NCBI GenBank assembly: GCA_903847155.1
Contig: CAINCU010000014.1
Coordinates: 1-64,000, forward strand
Source of the DNA: an uncultured Gallionellaceae bacterium
GTDB lineage: Bacteria > Pseudomonadota > Gammaproteobacteria > Burkholderiales > Gallionellaceae
DNA length: 64,000 bases
Direction: 5' to 3'
In this document: piece by piece, positions 51,844 to 60,295 of the stretch
Numbering within the stretch: position 1 is the stretch's first letter
How the letters are laid out: each line of letters begins with the position of its first letter
The notes under the pieces: model-generated
Database searches by the model: none
Told to the model about the DNA's origin: nothing
What the model saw: only the letters and a program-made list of their open reading frames with translations
Program-made: the position numbers and the translations under genes

Positions 51844-52601
51844 TGCTCGCTAAACGCATCATTCCCTGTCTGGATGTGACCGCCGGTCGTGTGGTCAAAG
51901 GCGTCAGCTTTGTAAAACTCCGCGATGCAGGAGATCCGGTGGAAATTGCGCGCCGCTATGACGATCAGGGCGCGGATGAACTGACCTTTCTCGACATCAC
52001 CGCCAGCTCCGATGACCGTGGCATCATCTTCCGCATCATCGAGCAAGTGGCTTCGCAAGTATTCATCCCGCTCACCGTTGGCGGTGGCGTGCGCGAAGTG
52101 CAGGATGTACGCAATCTGCTCAACGCGGGCGCGGACAAAGTCAGCATCAACACATCGGCTGTAACCAATCCGCAACTGGTGGCGGATGCGGCATCGCGTT
52201 ACGGTTCGCAGTGCATCGTGGTTGCCATTGATGCCAAACAAGTGCAGCCAGGCAAGTGGGAAGTATTTACTCACGGCGGACGCAAAGCTACCGGCTTGGA
52301 TACGGTGGAATGGGCGAAGAAAATGCAACTTTTGGGCGCGGGCGAAATCCTGCTGACCAGCATGGATCAGGATGGGCAGAAGAAGGGTTTCGATCTGGCA
52401 CTGACCCGCGCCGTGACCGATGCACTGGAAATTCCGGTGATTGCCAGCGGCGGTGTGGGTAACCTGCAACATCTTGCCGACGGCGTGAAAATCGGTGGCG
52501 CGGATGCGGTGCTGGCGGCCAGCATTTTTCACTTCGGCGAATACACCGTGCAACAAGCAAAACAATTTATGGCACAACAAGGCATAGAGGTACGGTTATG
52601 A
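51843..52601 (+). CDS. hisF: Imidazole glycerol phosphate synthase, cyclase subunit
   Basis: A 252-residue TIM barrel starting '[23 protein letters not shown]' with the catalytic Asp, '[14 protein letters not shown]' and '[15 protein letters not shown]' with the second Asp. It forms IGP and AICAR with HisH. ATG at 51843 overlaps the hisA stop, so upstream in-frame starts are not used. Confidence 0.97.
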   Translation: MLAKRIIPCLDVTAGRVVKGVSFVKLRDAGDPVEIARRYDDQGADELTFLDITASSDDRGIIFRIIEQVASQVFIPLTVGGGVREVQDVRNLLNAGADKVSINTSAVTNPQLVADAASRYGSQCIVVAIDAKQVQPGKWEVFTHGGRKATGLDTVEWAKKMQLLGAGEILLTSMDQDGQKKGFDLALTRAVTDALEIPVIASGGVGNLQHLADGVKIGGADAVLAASIFHFGEYTVQQAKQFMAQQGIEVRL

Positions 52602-52670
52602 CACGGTGCGCGAAAGCGATGGGTGCGGGAATAACCGCATCGCACCTCTTCCCGCAAACGGCTGGCTGCG

Positions 52671-52733
52671 CCATAACCAGCGACTTGGCGAGCGTTGTTT
52701 GCTCGCTTAATCGAATGTCTAGTAGTTACAGCA
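52671..52733 (+). repeat. Covarying hairpin repeat, copy 2
   Basis: ATAACCAGCGACTTG, then the stem GGCGAGC-GTTGTTT-GCTCGCT, then TAATCGAATGTCTAGTAGTT. The flanks match the copy at 23160-23220 almost base for base. It occupies the 154-base gap that splits hisF from hisI in an otherwise tight operon. Confidence 0.6.
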
Positions 52734-52755
52734 GTAACGTGTCGGAGGTGCGCTT

Positions 52756-53145
52756 ATGAGCGAAACTTGGCTGAATAAAATAAATTGGTCCGCCGATGGC
52801 CTTGTTCCTGCCATTGCGCAAGACGCTGCGACCGGGCGCGTGCTGATGGTGGCGTGGATGGATCGTGAGGCGTTGAAGCTGACTTGGCAACAAGGTGAGG
52901 CGATTTACTGGTCGCGTTCGCGCAAAAAGTTGTGGCACAAGGGCGAAGAGTCCGGTCATATCCAGAGGGTAAAAGAGTTGCGCATTGATTGCGACGGTGA
53001 TGTAATTTTGCTGCAAGTGGAACAACAAGGCGGCATCGCTTGTCATACAGGCCGCGAAAGTTGCTTTTTCAGTAAGCTTGATCATGGACAATGGGTCGAA
53101 ACTGATCCTGTGCTGAAATCTCCTGTTGAGATATACAAGCGATGA
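52756..53145 (+). CDS. hisI: Phosphoribosyl-AMP cyclohydrolase
   Basis: A 129-residue monofunctional HisI. It has '[42 protein letters not shown]' and zinc-site residues in '[13 protein letters not shown]' and '[11 protein letters not shown]'. It opens the purine ring of PR-AMP. It overlaps hisE by 4 bases (ATGA). Confidence 0.97.
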   Translation: MSETWLNKINWSADGLVPAIAQDAATGRVLMVAWMDREALKLTWQQGEAIYWSRSRKKLWHKGEESGHIQRVKELRIDCDGDVILLQVEQQGGIACHTGRESCFFSKLDHGQWVETDPVLKSPVEIYKR

Positions 53146-53459
53146 GCAACGATATTTTGCAACGGCTGACTGAAACGTTGGAAGCGCGCAAGCAGGCCGC
53201 GCCAGAATCTTCATATGTTGCCAAGCTGTTCAGCAAGGGTGACGATGCCATCCTGAAGAAGGTGATCGAAGAAGCGGGCGAAGTGTTGCTGGCCGCGAAG
53301 GACGGAGATAAGGTGCATCTGGTGTATGAAGTTGCTGACTTGTGGTTTCACAGTATGGTGTTGCTGGCGCAAAAAGGCTTGAGCGCAGATGATGTGTTGC
53401 AAGAACTGGCGCGGCGTGAAGGCGTGTCGGGTATAGCTGAGAAAGCGAGCCGGAAATGA
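53142..53459 (+). CDS. hisE: Phosphoribosyl-ATP pyrophosphatase
   Basis: A 105-residue all-helical pyrophosphatase of the MazG-like superfamily. It has '[33 protein letters not shown]' and '[18 protein letters not shown]', which hold the Glu/Asp metal ligands. It acts just before HisI. It overlaps the HIT gene by 4 bases. Confidence 0.96.
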   Translation: MSNDILQRLTETLEARKQAAPESSYVAKLFSKGDDAILKKVIEEAGEVLLAAKDGDKVHLVYEVADLWFHSMVLLAQKGLSADDVLQELARREGVSGIAEKASRK

Positions 53460-53806
53460 GCGATAACTGTCTTTTTTGCAAAATCGCGCGCGGTGAAATA
53501 CCCAGCCGCAAGGTGTATGAGGATGAAGAAGTTTTCGCCTTTCACGACATTAATCCGGTCGCGCCAGTGCATTTTATGTTGGTTCCCAAGCTGCATCTGG
53601 TTTCCTTGATTGATGCTGAAGAAGCGCATGCAGCCTTGCTTGGCAAGATGTTGCTGTTGGTGCCAAAACTGGCTAAAGAACAGGGTCTCGACAATGGTTT
53701 CCGTATGGTCATCAATAGTGGTAAGGGTGGCGGACAGGAAGTGTTTCATTTACATATTCACGTCATCGGCGGCGGCAATATCCCGCCTATGGTCAAACGC
53801 AGTTAA
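53456..53806 (+). CDS. hinT: HIT family (HinT-like) nucleotide-binding hydrolase
   Basis: A 116-residue protein with '[20 protein letters not shown]' (N-terminal zinc-type cysteines) and the catalytic histidine triad in 'HLHIHVIGG'. HinT proteins hydrolyse adenosine phosphoramidates. It is cotranscribed with hisE; the hisE-hinT-tat order is common in betaproteobacteria. Confidence 0.94.
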   Translation: MSDNCLFCKIARGEIPSRKVYEDEEVFAFHDINPVAPVHFMLVPKLHLVSLIDAEEAHAALLGKMLLLVPKLAKEQGLDNGFRMVINSGKGGGQEVFHLHIHVIGGGNIPPMVKRS

Positions 53807-53823
53807 TCCACAAGGAGCGCAAC

Positions 53824-54033
53824 ATGGGTTCATTCAGTATCTGGCATTGGTTGATCGTGCTGTTGGTGGTCGTGCTGATATTTGGCACCAAGAAGCTGCG
53901 TGATGTTGGTAGTGATTTGGGTGCTGCAGTCAGGGGTTTCAAGGAAGGCATGAAGGGCGAGGAAGAATCGCACAAGCAGCAAGATGGCAAGACCATCGAA
54001 GGCGAAGTTAAAGACACAACACACACGCATTAG
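53824..54033 (+). CDS. tatA: Twin-arginine translocase subunit TatA
   Basis: A 69-residue protein with an N-terminal membrane helix ('[43 protein letters not shown]') and a short charged tail. It is a pore-forming Tat component; a likely substrate, the Rieske protein, is encoded at 58.4 kb. tatB and tatC do not follow; the next 245 bases hold a dispersed repeat instead. Confidence 0.93.
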   Translation: MGSFSIWHWLIVLLVVVLIFGTKKLRDVGSDLGAAVRGFKEGMKGEEESHKQQDGKTIEGEVKDTTHTH

Positions 54034-54118
54034 TCTGCGTATTGCTTATTTGGAGCCGCGTCTCAAAATTGTTTGATACCAGTCAAGTTTAGATCGTGCC
54101 AGCAGTTTTCCAGCATAT

Positions 54119-54180
54119 CGTGAAGAACGCCTATTGACGGCCTCTTCATCGCATGCTTGCTGAAGATGGTTGTATTTACT
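54119..54180 (-). repeat. Dispersed stem-loop repeat, copy D (CGTCAATAGGCG family)
   Basis: On the minus strand: GATGAAGAGGCCGTCAATAGG, then CGTTCTTCACG, matching copy C (34967-35033) over the segment GCCCGTCAATAGGCGTTCTT with one mismatch. It fills part of the tatA-rpoH gap. Confidence 0.6.
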
Positions 54181-54285
54181 GCCTCTCTGGTATGGTGCGC
54201 TCGCAGCATTGCACTTTTCCGTTCTGCCATTTTCTTCTATCCTAGTCGACGCAATTTTCCCCAGAATAGCGAACTAATTTGTATC

Positions 54286-54312
54286 TTGGCACTCTCATGA
54301 TGCGAGTGCTAA
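54286..54312 (+). promoter_or_regulatory. CIRCE operator (HrcA site) upstream of rpoH
   Basis: TTGGCACTC, 9 bases, GAGTGCTAA: this differs from the CIRCE consensus TTAGCACTC-N9-GAGTGCTAA at one base. It ends 23 bases before the rpoH start, so HrcA binding would block transcription or initiation of rpoH. Confidence 0.88.
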
Positions 54313-54335
54313 AATGCAGAAAAGGAGGGTATACC

Positions 54336-55202
54336 ATGAACACTACAATGAATCTACCAATGCCGTCTGCCGTAGGTAGTTTGGAGGCATATGTACAGTC
54401 TGTAAATCGCTTTCCCATACTTTCGCAGGAGCAGGAGTTGTTATTTGCAACACGATTTAGAAAAGAGAACGATCTGAATGCGGCACGTCAGTTAGTGCTT
54501 TCTCACTTGCGTGTGGTAGTGAGTGTGGCGCGCGGTTACGCTGGCTATGGTTTGCCGCAAGCCGACTTGATTCAGGAAGGGAATGTCGGACTGATGAAGG
54601 CGGTGAAACGTTACGATCCGGAACGCGGCGTTCGTTTGGTATCGTTCGCTTTGCATTGGATACGCGCAGAAATTCACGAATATGTGGTGCGCAACTGGCG
54701 CATGGTGAAAATTGCGACGACGAAGGCTCAACGCAAGCTTTTTTTCAATTTGCGCAGCATGAAGAAAGGGTTGGAGCCCATGAAGCCGCAGCAGGTGAGT
54801 GAGATCGCACAACAGCTGAATGTGAGTGAGCATGATGTGGTGGATATGGAGGCGCGTTTTGCCGGGCACGAGTTGGCGCTTGACCCGTTAAATTCCGAGG
54901 ATGATGAGGGCTATGCGCCGATTCATTATTTAGAAGATGGCGCTGAGCATGAGCCTTCGAACATTCTCGAAACATCTGAGCAGGAGCATCTGAAAACTTC
55001 CGGCCTTGCCAAGGCGTTGGAAAGTTTAGATGTGCGTAGTCGCCGCATTGTGGAGGCACGCTGGCTGAATGAAGAGAACTCGGCAACACTGCATGACTTG
55101 GCAGCTGAATTTAACGTATCCGCCGAACGTATACGCCAGATTGAGCAAAAGGCGTTAAGCAAGATGCACGGAGTGTTGGCGTTACCTGCTGCTTGTTTAT
55201 AG
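54336..55202 (+). CDS. rpoH: RNA polymerase heat-shock sigma factor RpoH
   Basis: About 288 residues. It has sigma-70 region 2 ('DLIQEGNVGLMKAVKRYDPERGVRLVSFALHWIRAEIHEYVVRNWRMVK'), the RpoH box ('TKAQRKLFFNLRS') and region 4 with helix-turn-helix at the C-terminus ('LHDLAAEFNVSAERIRQIEQKALSKM'). ATG at 54336 follows AAAGGAGGG. The CIRCE operator just upstream places it under HrcA control in addition to any RNA-thermometer regulation. Confidence 0.96.
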   Translation: MNTTMNLPMPSAVGSLEAYVQSVNRFPILSQEQELLFATRFRKENDLNAARQLVLSHLRVVVSVARGYAGYGLPQADLIQEGNVGLMKAVKRYDPERGVRLVSFALHWIRAEIHEYVVRNWRMVKIATTKAQRKLFFNLRSMKKGLEPMKPQQVSEIAQQLNVSEHDVVDMEARFAGHELALDPLNSEDDEGYAPIHYLEDGAEHEPSNILETSEQEHLKTSGLAKALESLDVRSRRIVEARWLNEENSATLHDLAAEFNVSAERIRQIEQKALSKMHGVLALPAACL

Positions 55203-55218
55203 CTTGCTGCCACAAACA

Positions 55219-55250
55219 AAAAAGCCGCGAATGTTATCTGCGGCTTTTTT
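55219..55250. terminator. Bidirectional intrinsic terminator between rpoH and sspB
   Basis: AAAGCCGC and GCGGCTTT form the stem around GAATGTTATCT, with an A-run before and a T-run after, so it can end both converging transcripts. Confidence 0.85.
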
Positions 55251-55262
55251 GCTTGGTACGAA

Positions 55263-55673
55263 TCATTTCACCACAGTCAATTTTGGCTTGCCTTGCAGTG
55301 GTGGCGGAGTTTCTTCCGGTGATCCATTTCCTTCCATCGCGGAAAGCGGTGAAGATTCTTGTCCCTGGAATACCAGTCCTTGCCCAGTTTCTTTTGCAAA
55401 AATGCCGATCACGGCAGAGATAGGTACGATGAGTTGGTGCGCCACACCGCCAAAACGTCCGCCGCAGGTGATGTCTTCGTTGCCCAGATGCAGGTTTTTT
55501 ACTGCATCAACCCCGATATTGAGAACGATCTTGCCATCCTTAACGTATGCCAGCGGAACCTGTGTGTAGTCATCGACTTGCACTGCCAGATACGGCGTGT
55601 ACCCGGCATCGGCGCACCACTCAAAGATGGCGCGAATCAAATACGGCTTGGTAGAGGTTTCGCTTGTTGCCAT
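55263..55673 (-). CDS. sspB: ClpXP protease specificity-enhancing factor SspB
   Basis: A 136-residue protein with 'TKPYLIRAIFEWCADAGYTPYLAVQV' at the start and 'VLNIGVDAVKNLHLGNEDITCGGRFGGVAHQLIVPISAVIGIFAKETGQGLVF', the ssrA-peptide binding fold. The C-terminal tail ('PKLTVVK') is the ClpX-docking peptide. It lies 7 bases downstream of sspA. Confidence 0.95.
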   Translation of the reverse strand: MATSETSTKPYLIRAIFEWCADAGYTPYLAVQVDDYTQVPLAYVKDGKIVLNIGVDAVKNLHLGNEDITCGGRFGGVAHQLIVPISAVIGIFAKETGQGLVFQGQESSPLSAMEGNGSPEETPPPLQGKPKLTVVK

Positions 55674-55680
55674 GCCAAGA

Positions 55681-56280
55681 TTACTTTCGCATGGCTTTTT
55701 CAGCCGGAGTCATTGCCTCAATATAGCCTTGGCGCGAAAACAAGCGCTCGGCATATTTCATTAGAGGTGCAGCTTCTTTGTCGAGGTGAATGCCGTAGTG
55801 ATCTAGGCGCCAGAGCAACGGTGCAATCGCCACATCAAGCATGGAGAATTCATCACCCAGCATGAATTTCTGTTTGGCAAATACAGGCGAAATCTGCGCC
55901 AGATTAGCCTGGACTGCCGCACGTGCTTTCTCAACCAACTTGGCGTTGTTGCTCTCCAACCCCGGGATATGACAGAACAGCTCTTGCTCAAAGCGATGCA
56001 AAAATAATCGCGCACGGGCACGCATCACTGGATCGGGAGGCATCAGTTGCGGATGTGGGAAGCGTTCATCAATATATTCATTGATGATGTTGGCTTCGTA
56101 CAGAATCAGGTCGCGTTCGACCAAAACCGGTACGGTGTTATAAGGATTCATTACCGCCAAGTCTTCCGGCTTGTTAAAGACATCCACGTCAATTACTTGG
56201 AAATCCATGCCCTTTTCAAACAGGACGAAACGACAACGGTGGCTGTAGGGATCAGTTGTCCCAGAATAAAGTGTCATCAT
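55681..56280 (-). CDS. sspA: Stringent starvation protein A
   Basis: About 199 residues with a GST fold: 'MTLYSGTTDPYSHRCRFVLFEKGMDF' and 'NPYNTVPVLVERDLILYEANIINEYIDERFPHPQLMP'. SspA is an RNA-polymerase-associated regulator rather than a working transferase. ATG at 56278-56280 is preferred because AGGTGG lies 5 bases upstream; a GTG 9 bases earlier is also in frame. It is followed by sspB. Confidence 0.95.
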   Translation of the reverse strand: MMTLYSGTTDPYSHRCRFVLFEKGMDFQVIDVDVFNKPEDLAVMNPYNTVPVLVERDLILYEANIINEYIDERFPHPQLMPPDPVMRARARLFLHRFEQELFCHIPGLESNNAKLVEKARAAVQANLAQISPVFAKQKFMLGDEFSMLDVAIAPLLWRLDHYGIHLDKEAAPLMKYAERLFSRQGYIEAMTPAEKAMRK

Positions 56281-56409
56281 AAGAACCACCTACACGAAAA
56301 AATGCTATGACATAAAACCAAAAGGCGGAGCTGACTGCTCCGCCGTTTGGCACTTGGTGAAACGCGGTGCGGAAGTTACCACAAACGCATCAGTAAATTC
56401 AATCCGCTA

Positions 56410-57135
56410 TTAGTGGATATCCTTCCAGAACTCTTTTTTCAACGCGTAAGTCAGAATTAACAGTAAGAATAAAAATCCTATTACGATGTACCCGAGTTTG
56501 TGGCGTACCAGCTTGGCGGGCTCGCTCATGAAATCTAAGTAATTGACCAAATCGCCTACTGTGGCATCGTACTGCGCAGCAGTCATGGAACCGGGATTAA
56601 CTAGCTTCAGCATTTTGACTTCATGCCCATCATGGTTTTCAACCTGCAACGCTTGCTCGCCCTGATAAGCGGCCAGAATGTTCGGCATACCAACACCCGG
56701 GAACACCAGATTATTTACTCCGGACGGACGATTGCTATCAGTGTAAAAACTGCGCAAATAGGTGTACACCCAATCGACACCGCGCGCACGTGCTTCCACG
56801 CTCAGGTCTGGTGGAGCGACACCAAAAGCTGTTTTCGCTGATTCAGCATCCATCATGGCTTTCATAGTTGAGCCAAGCTTGCTTCCTTCCGGCAGCATTT
56901 TCTTGATCTCATCTTCACTCATGCCGATGTCCAGCAGTCGGTTATAGCGCATGTAGTTGGCACTGTGACAAGCCAGACAGTTGGCGGTAAAGAACTGTGC
57001 GCCTCGTTGTAGCGAAGCTTGGTCATTCAGGTTGCCTGGCGCTTTATCCAGATGAACGCCGCCTTCGTTGGCAAGCACCAACGCCGGTACCAGCATAAGC
57101 AGTACCATCATACTTAGTTTTTTGATTAGTATCAT
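56410..57135 (-). CDS. petC: Ubiquinol-cytochrome c reductase, cytochrome c1
   Basis: 241 residues with a signal peptide (residues 1-22), the heme motif CLACH in 'FFTANCLACHSANYMRYNRL' and a C-terminal membrane anchor ('YIVIGFLFLLLILTYAL'). It is the c1 subunit of the bc1 complex. It is last in petABC. Confidence 0.96.
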   Translation of the reverse strand: MILIKKLSMMVLLMLVPALVLANEGGVHLDKAPGNLNDQASLQRGAQFFTANCLACHSANYMRYNRLLDIGMSEDEIKKMLPEGSKLGSTMKAMMDAESAKTAFGVAPPDLSVEARARGVDWVYTYLRSFYTDSNRPSGVNNLVFPGVGMPNILAAYQGEQALQVENHDGHEVKMLKLVNPGSMTAAQYDATVGDLVNYLDFMSEPAKLVRHKLGYIVIGFLFLLLILTYALKKEFWKDIH

Positions 57136-57159
57136 TTCAGTGAATCCCTCTCAGTTATT

Positions 57160-58395
57160 CTACTTGAACGTCACGCGATCAGGCTCTGGCTTGCACTTGT
57201 CTATCTTGGTGTACCAAGGCATCAGGATAAAGAAAGCAAAATACACCACGGAAAGCACTCTAGACATCAGTGTGTAAGTAGGTGTTACAGGCATCATGCC
57301 CAAGTAGCCAAGACCAACGAAGCTGATTACGAACGATGCCAGAAACAGCTTGTAGATTGGCCCGCGATAACGAACCGACTTGACCTTGCCGCGATCCAGC
57401 CATGGCAAAAATACAACGGCGATTGCACCAATACCCATCGCTATTACCCCGGGGAATTGCGAACCAAACATCGGTGGCACTGCACGCAGAATGGCGTAAT
57501 ACGGAGTGAAATACCAAACTGGCGAAATATGAGCCGGTGTCTGCATCGGGTTGGCAGGAATAAAGTTATTCGCTTCGAGGAAATAACCGCCCATATCCGG
57601 CGAAAAGAAAACAATCGCGCAGAAAATGATGAGGAAAACCACAACGGCTACAATATCCTTCACGGTGTAGTAAGGATGGAACGGAATGCCGTCTAGCGGA
57701 TGACCGTCAGCTCCCTTGTTCTTCTTGATTTCGATGCCGTCAGGATTGTTGGAGCCCACTTTGTGCAAAGCTACGATATGCACAAAAACAATGCCCGCCA
57801 AGACCAACGGAATCGCGGCAACGTGCAAAGCAAAGAAGCGATTCAGCGTCGCATCCGAAATCACATAATCGCCACGGATCAGCACGGACAGATCATTGCC
57901 GATGAAAGGCACGGAAGAGAACAGGTTAACAATCACCTGCGCACCCCAGAACGACATCTGACCCCACGGTAACAAGTAACCCATGAACGCTTCGGCCATC
58001 AGTGCCAGATAAATGACCACACCGATAATCCACAGCAATTCGCGCGGTTTACGATAAGAGCCGTAAATCATGCCACGGAACATATGCAGATACACCACTA
58101 CGAAGAACATGGAAGCGCCGGTGGAGTGTACGTAGCGCAGCAACCAGCCCCATTGCACATCGCGCATGATGTATTCAACGGAAGCAAAGGCCAACAGCGC
58201 GTCCGGCTTGTAACTCATGGTCAGGAAAATGCCGCTCACGATCTGAATTACCAGAACCAGCAGTGACAGTGATCCGAAGAAATACCAGAAGTTGAAGTTT
58301 TTCGGGGCGTAATACTCGGAGAGGTGTTCCTTCCAAGTGTCGAGCAATGGAAAGCGGTCATCAACCCAGCCAACAAAATTATTCAATAGTTTCAT
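57160..58395 (-). CDS. petB: Ubiquinol-cytochrome c reductase, cytochrome b
   Basis: 411 residues with the eight-helix cytochrome b fold. Heme ligands lie in helices 'LLRYVHSTGASMFFVVVYLHMFRG' and 'RFFALHVAAIPLVLAGIVFVHIVALH', and the quinol-site 'PVWYFTPYYAILRA' corresponds to the PEWY region but reads PVWY. Its start overlaps the petA stop by one base. Confidence 0.96.
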   Translation of the reverse strand: MKLLNNFVGWVDDRFPLLDTWKEHLSEYYAPKNFNFWYFFGSLSLLVLVIQIVSGIFLTMSYKPDALLAFASVEYIMRDVQWGWLLRYVHSTGASMFFVVVYLHMFRGMIYGSYRKPRELLWIIGVVIYLALMAEAFMGYLLPWGQMSFWGAQVIVNLFSSVPFIGNDLSVLIRGDYVISDATLNRFFALHVAAIPLVLAGIVFVHIVALHKVGSNNPDGIEIKKNKGADGHPLDGIPFHPYYTVKDIVAVVVFLIIFCAIVFFSPDMGGYFLEANNFIPANPMQTPAHISPVWYFTPYYAILRAVPPMFGSQFPGVIAMGIGAIAVVFLPWLDRGKVKSVRYRGPIYKLFLASFVISFVGLGYLGMMPVTPTYTLMSRVLSVVYFAFFILMPWYTKIDKCKPEPDRVTFK

Positions 58396-58991
58396 TATGC
58401 AACTCCCTTTTTCTTGTCATCACCAATCAACAGCAGGTTGTCGCTGAGATATTGGTGCGGGGGAATGATCAAATTGGTCGGAGCGGGAGAGCCCTGATAA
58501 ACGCGCGCCGCCAAATCGAAGCGCGAACCGTGGCACGGGCAGAACCAACCGCCGCCCCAATTTGCGCCGAGATCGGCAGGAGCCACTTCCGGGCGAAAAC
58601 TCGGGGAACAGCCCAGATGGGTACAAATGCCGATCGCCACAAAAATCTCTGGCTTGATGGATCGGTTAGCGTTTTGGCAATATTCGGGTTGTTGCGGGAC
58701 AGAACAGGTCGGGTCAGTCAATTCGCTTTCATGCTTGGACAGCAAGCTGAGCATTTCCGGGGTACGACGCACAACCCAAACAGGTTTGCCTTGCCATTCA
58801 ATGACCTTCATCGTTCCGGGGGCGATGGCGCTGATGTCCACCTCAACCGGCGCACCAGCTGCCTTAGCTCGCTCGCTAGGCATAAAACTCAACACAAACG
58901 GCGTAGCTACACCTGCTGCTGCAACACCACCTGCAGCTGTGGTGGCGGCAAGCAATAGTCGCCGCTTACTGCGATCAACATTGTCAGTCAT
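58395..58991 (-). CDS. petA: Ubiquinol-cytochrome c reductase, Rieske iron-sulfur subunit
   Basis: 198 residues. A twin-arginine-type start ('DRSKRRLLLAATTAAGGVAAAGVATPFVLSF') anchors the protein, and the 2Fe-2S ligands lie in 'CTHLGC' and 'CPCHGSRFD'. It is first in petABC. The 519-base region upstream (58992-59510) shows no gene; a short inverted tract GATAGCTGCTATC near 59107-59119 may be regulatory. Confidence 0.96.
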   Translation of the reverse strand: MTDNVDRSKRRLLLAATTAAGGVAAAGVATPFVLSFMPSERAKAAGAPVEVDISAIAPGTMKVIEWQGKPVWVVRRTPEMLSLLSKHESELTDPTCSVPQQPEYCQNANRSIKPEIFVAIGICTHLGCSPSFRPEVAPADLGANWGGGWFCPCHGSRFDLAARVYQGSPAPTNLIIPPHQYLSDNLLLIGDDKKKGVA

Positions 58992-59510
58992 GACATTTAT
59001 TCCCTTCTTATAAAGATAAAAACCCGTTGTTGCTACCCAGAGCAGGTGGGTTCTGGCCGAAAAAAAGCCAAGACACAAAGCCAATACACACATACCGAAA
59101 TTTTTGGTGATAGCTGCTATCGGGACAGATAGCAGAACCTCCTTAAAAGCAAGCATCTTCCAGAAAGACTCACTTGCAACGAACTGCCAGCATATAACTT
59201 TGCAATTTTACCCAGTATCACAAACCGCTGCAAGAATGCAAACAACAAAACCTGTAAGTACCTAGCAAGTCTGCAGGTAGCGAAATAGCCTGAATATCGA
59301 CTGATAAAACAACCAATAACTTGACTAAGCAGCAAGAAAATCAACCGAAGGTATAACTGTTAGAAACGATTATCCGACAACACGAAACAAAGGCACATTG
59401 ACTAATATCAAGTAGCCTTCAATGTCATCTGCAAGTAGATTGGCATTGCTGTGACTGTGCCAAAAATTTCTTTGAAGAGGGCACCCCGCAAGCAGGGTTC
59501 CCCTATCCAT

Positions 59511-60257
59511 CTAAACAGGGTTGTCCTGATCGAAGAAACGATGTTCCAAACCGAAGCGCGCGGACAAGTGCTCGCCCAGTGCCTGCACGCCGTAGCGTTC
59601 GGTGGCATGGTGTCCTGCTGCGATGAAGACAACGCCGGTTTCTTGTGCGACATGCACGTTCTGTTCTGAAATTTCGCCCGTTACAAAAGCATCCACGCCT
59701 AACGCAACCGCCTGTTCGAAATAGCTCTGCCCGCCGCCGCTGCACCATGCGATGCGGGCGATGTTGGGATTGGCATGGCCGATGACTTGCGGCGCACGCT
59801 GCAAGGTGTGCTGAATGTGTTGAGTGAGTTGTTGCAAGGTCTGCGCTTGCTCCAGTTCGCCATAACATGCAATGTCCTGATCGCCGAAGCGCCCTTGAGT
59901 GATGAAGCCAAGTCGCTCACCCAGCAAGGCGTTGTTGCCGAATTCCGGGTGGGCATCCAAGGGGAGGTGATAGGCCAACAGGCTAATGTCGTGATGCAAT
60001 AAATGGGCGATACGTTTCTTCTTGATACCGATGATGGCGGCATCTTCGTTGCGCCAGAAATAGCCATGGTGAACGATGACAGCATCCGCGCCCCAGGCGG
60101 AGGCAGCTTCCAGCACGGCTTGCGAGGCGGTGACACCGGTAGCGATGCGACGTACCTCAGAGCGGCCTTCCACTTGCACCCCGTTCGGGCAGTAATCACG
60201 AAAACGGCTGACCGCAAGCTCGCTTTCGATATAATCGCGCAATTCGTTCAATCGCAT
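59511..60257 (-). CDS. Nif3-like dinuclear metal-centre protein (YbgI family)
   Basis: About 248 residues. It has 'NGVQVEGRSEVRRIATGVTASQAVLEAA', 'VIVHHGYFWRNED' (metal ligands), 'LAYHLPLDAHPEFGNNALLGERLG', 'GGGQSYFEQAVALGVDAFVTGEISEQNVHVAQE' and 'GHHATERYGVQALGEHL'. The family is widely conserved and has been called a GTP cyclohydrolase 1 type 2 homolog, but the function is uncertain. ATG at 60255-60257 is chosen with CAGGG 9 bases upstream. Confidence 0.9.
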   Translation of the reverse strand: MRLNELRDYIESELAVSRFRDYCPNGVQVEGRSEVRRIATGVTASQAVLEAASAWGADAVIVHHGYFWRNEDAAIIGIKKKRIAHLLHHDISLLAYHLPLDAHPEFGNNALLGERLGFITQGRFGDQDIACYGELEQAQTLQQLTQHIQHTLQRAPQVIGHANPNIARIAWCSGGGQSYFEQAVALGVDAFVTGEISEQNVHVAQETGVVFIAAGHHATERYGVQALGEHLSARFGLEHRFFDQDNPV

Positions 60258-60295
60258 CGTGTTCATCCCTGACAATTAGCGGTCCAAATCATATC

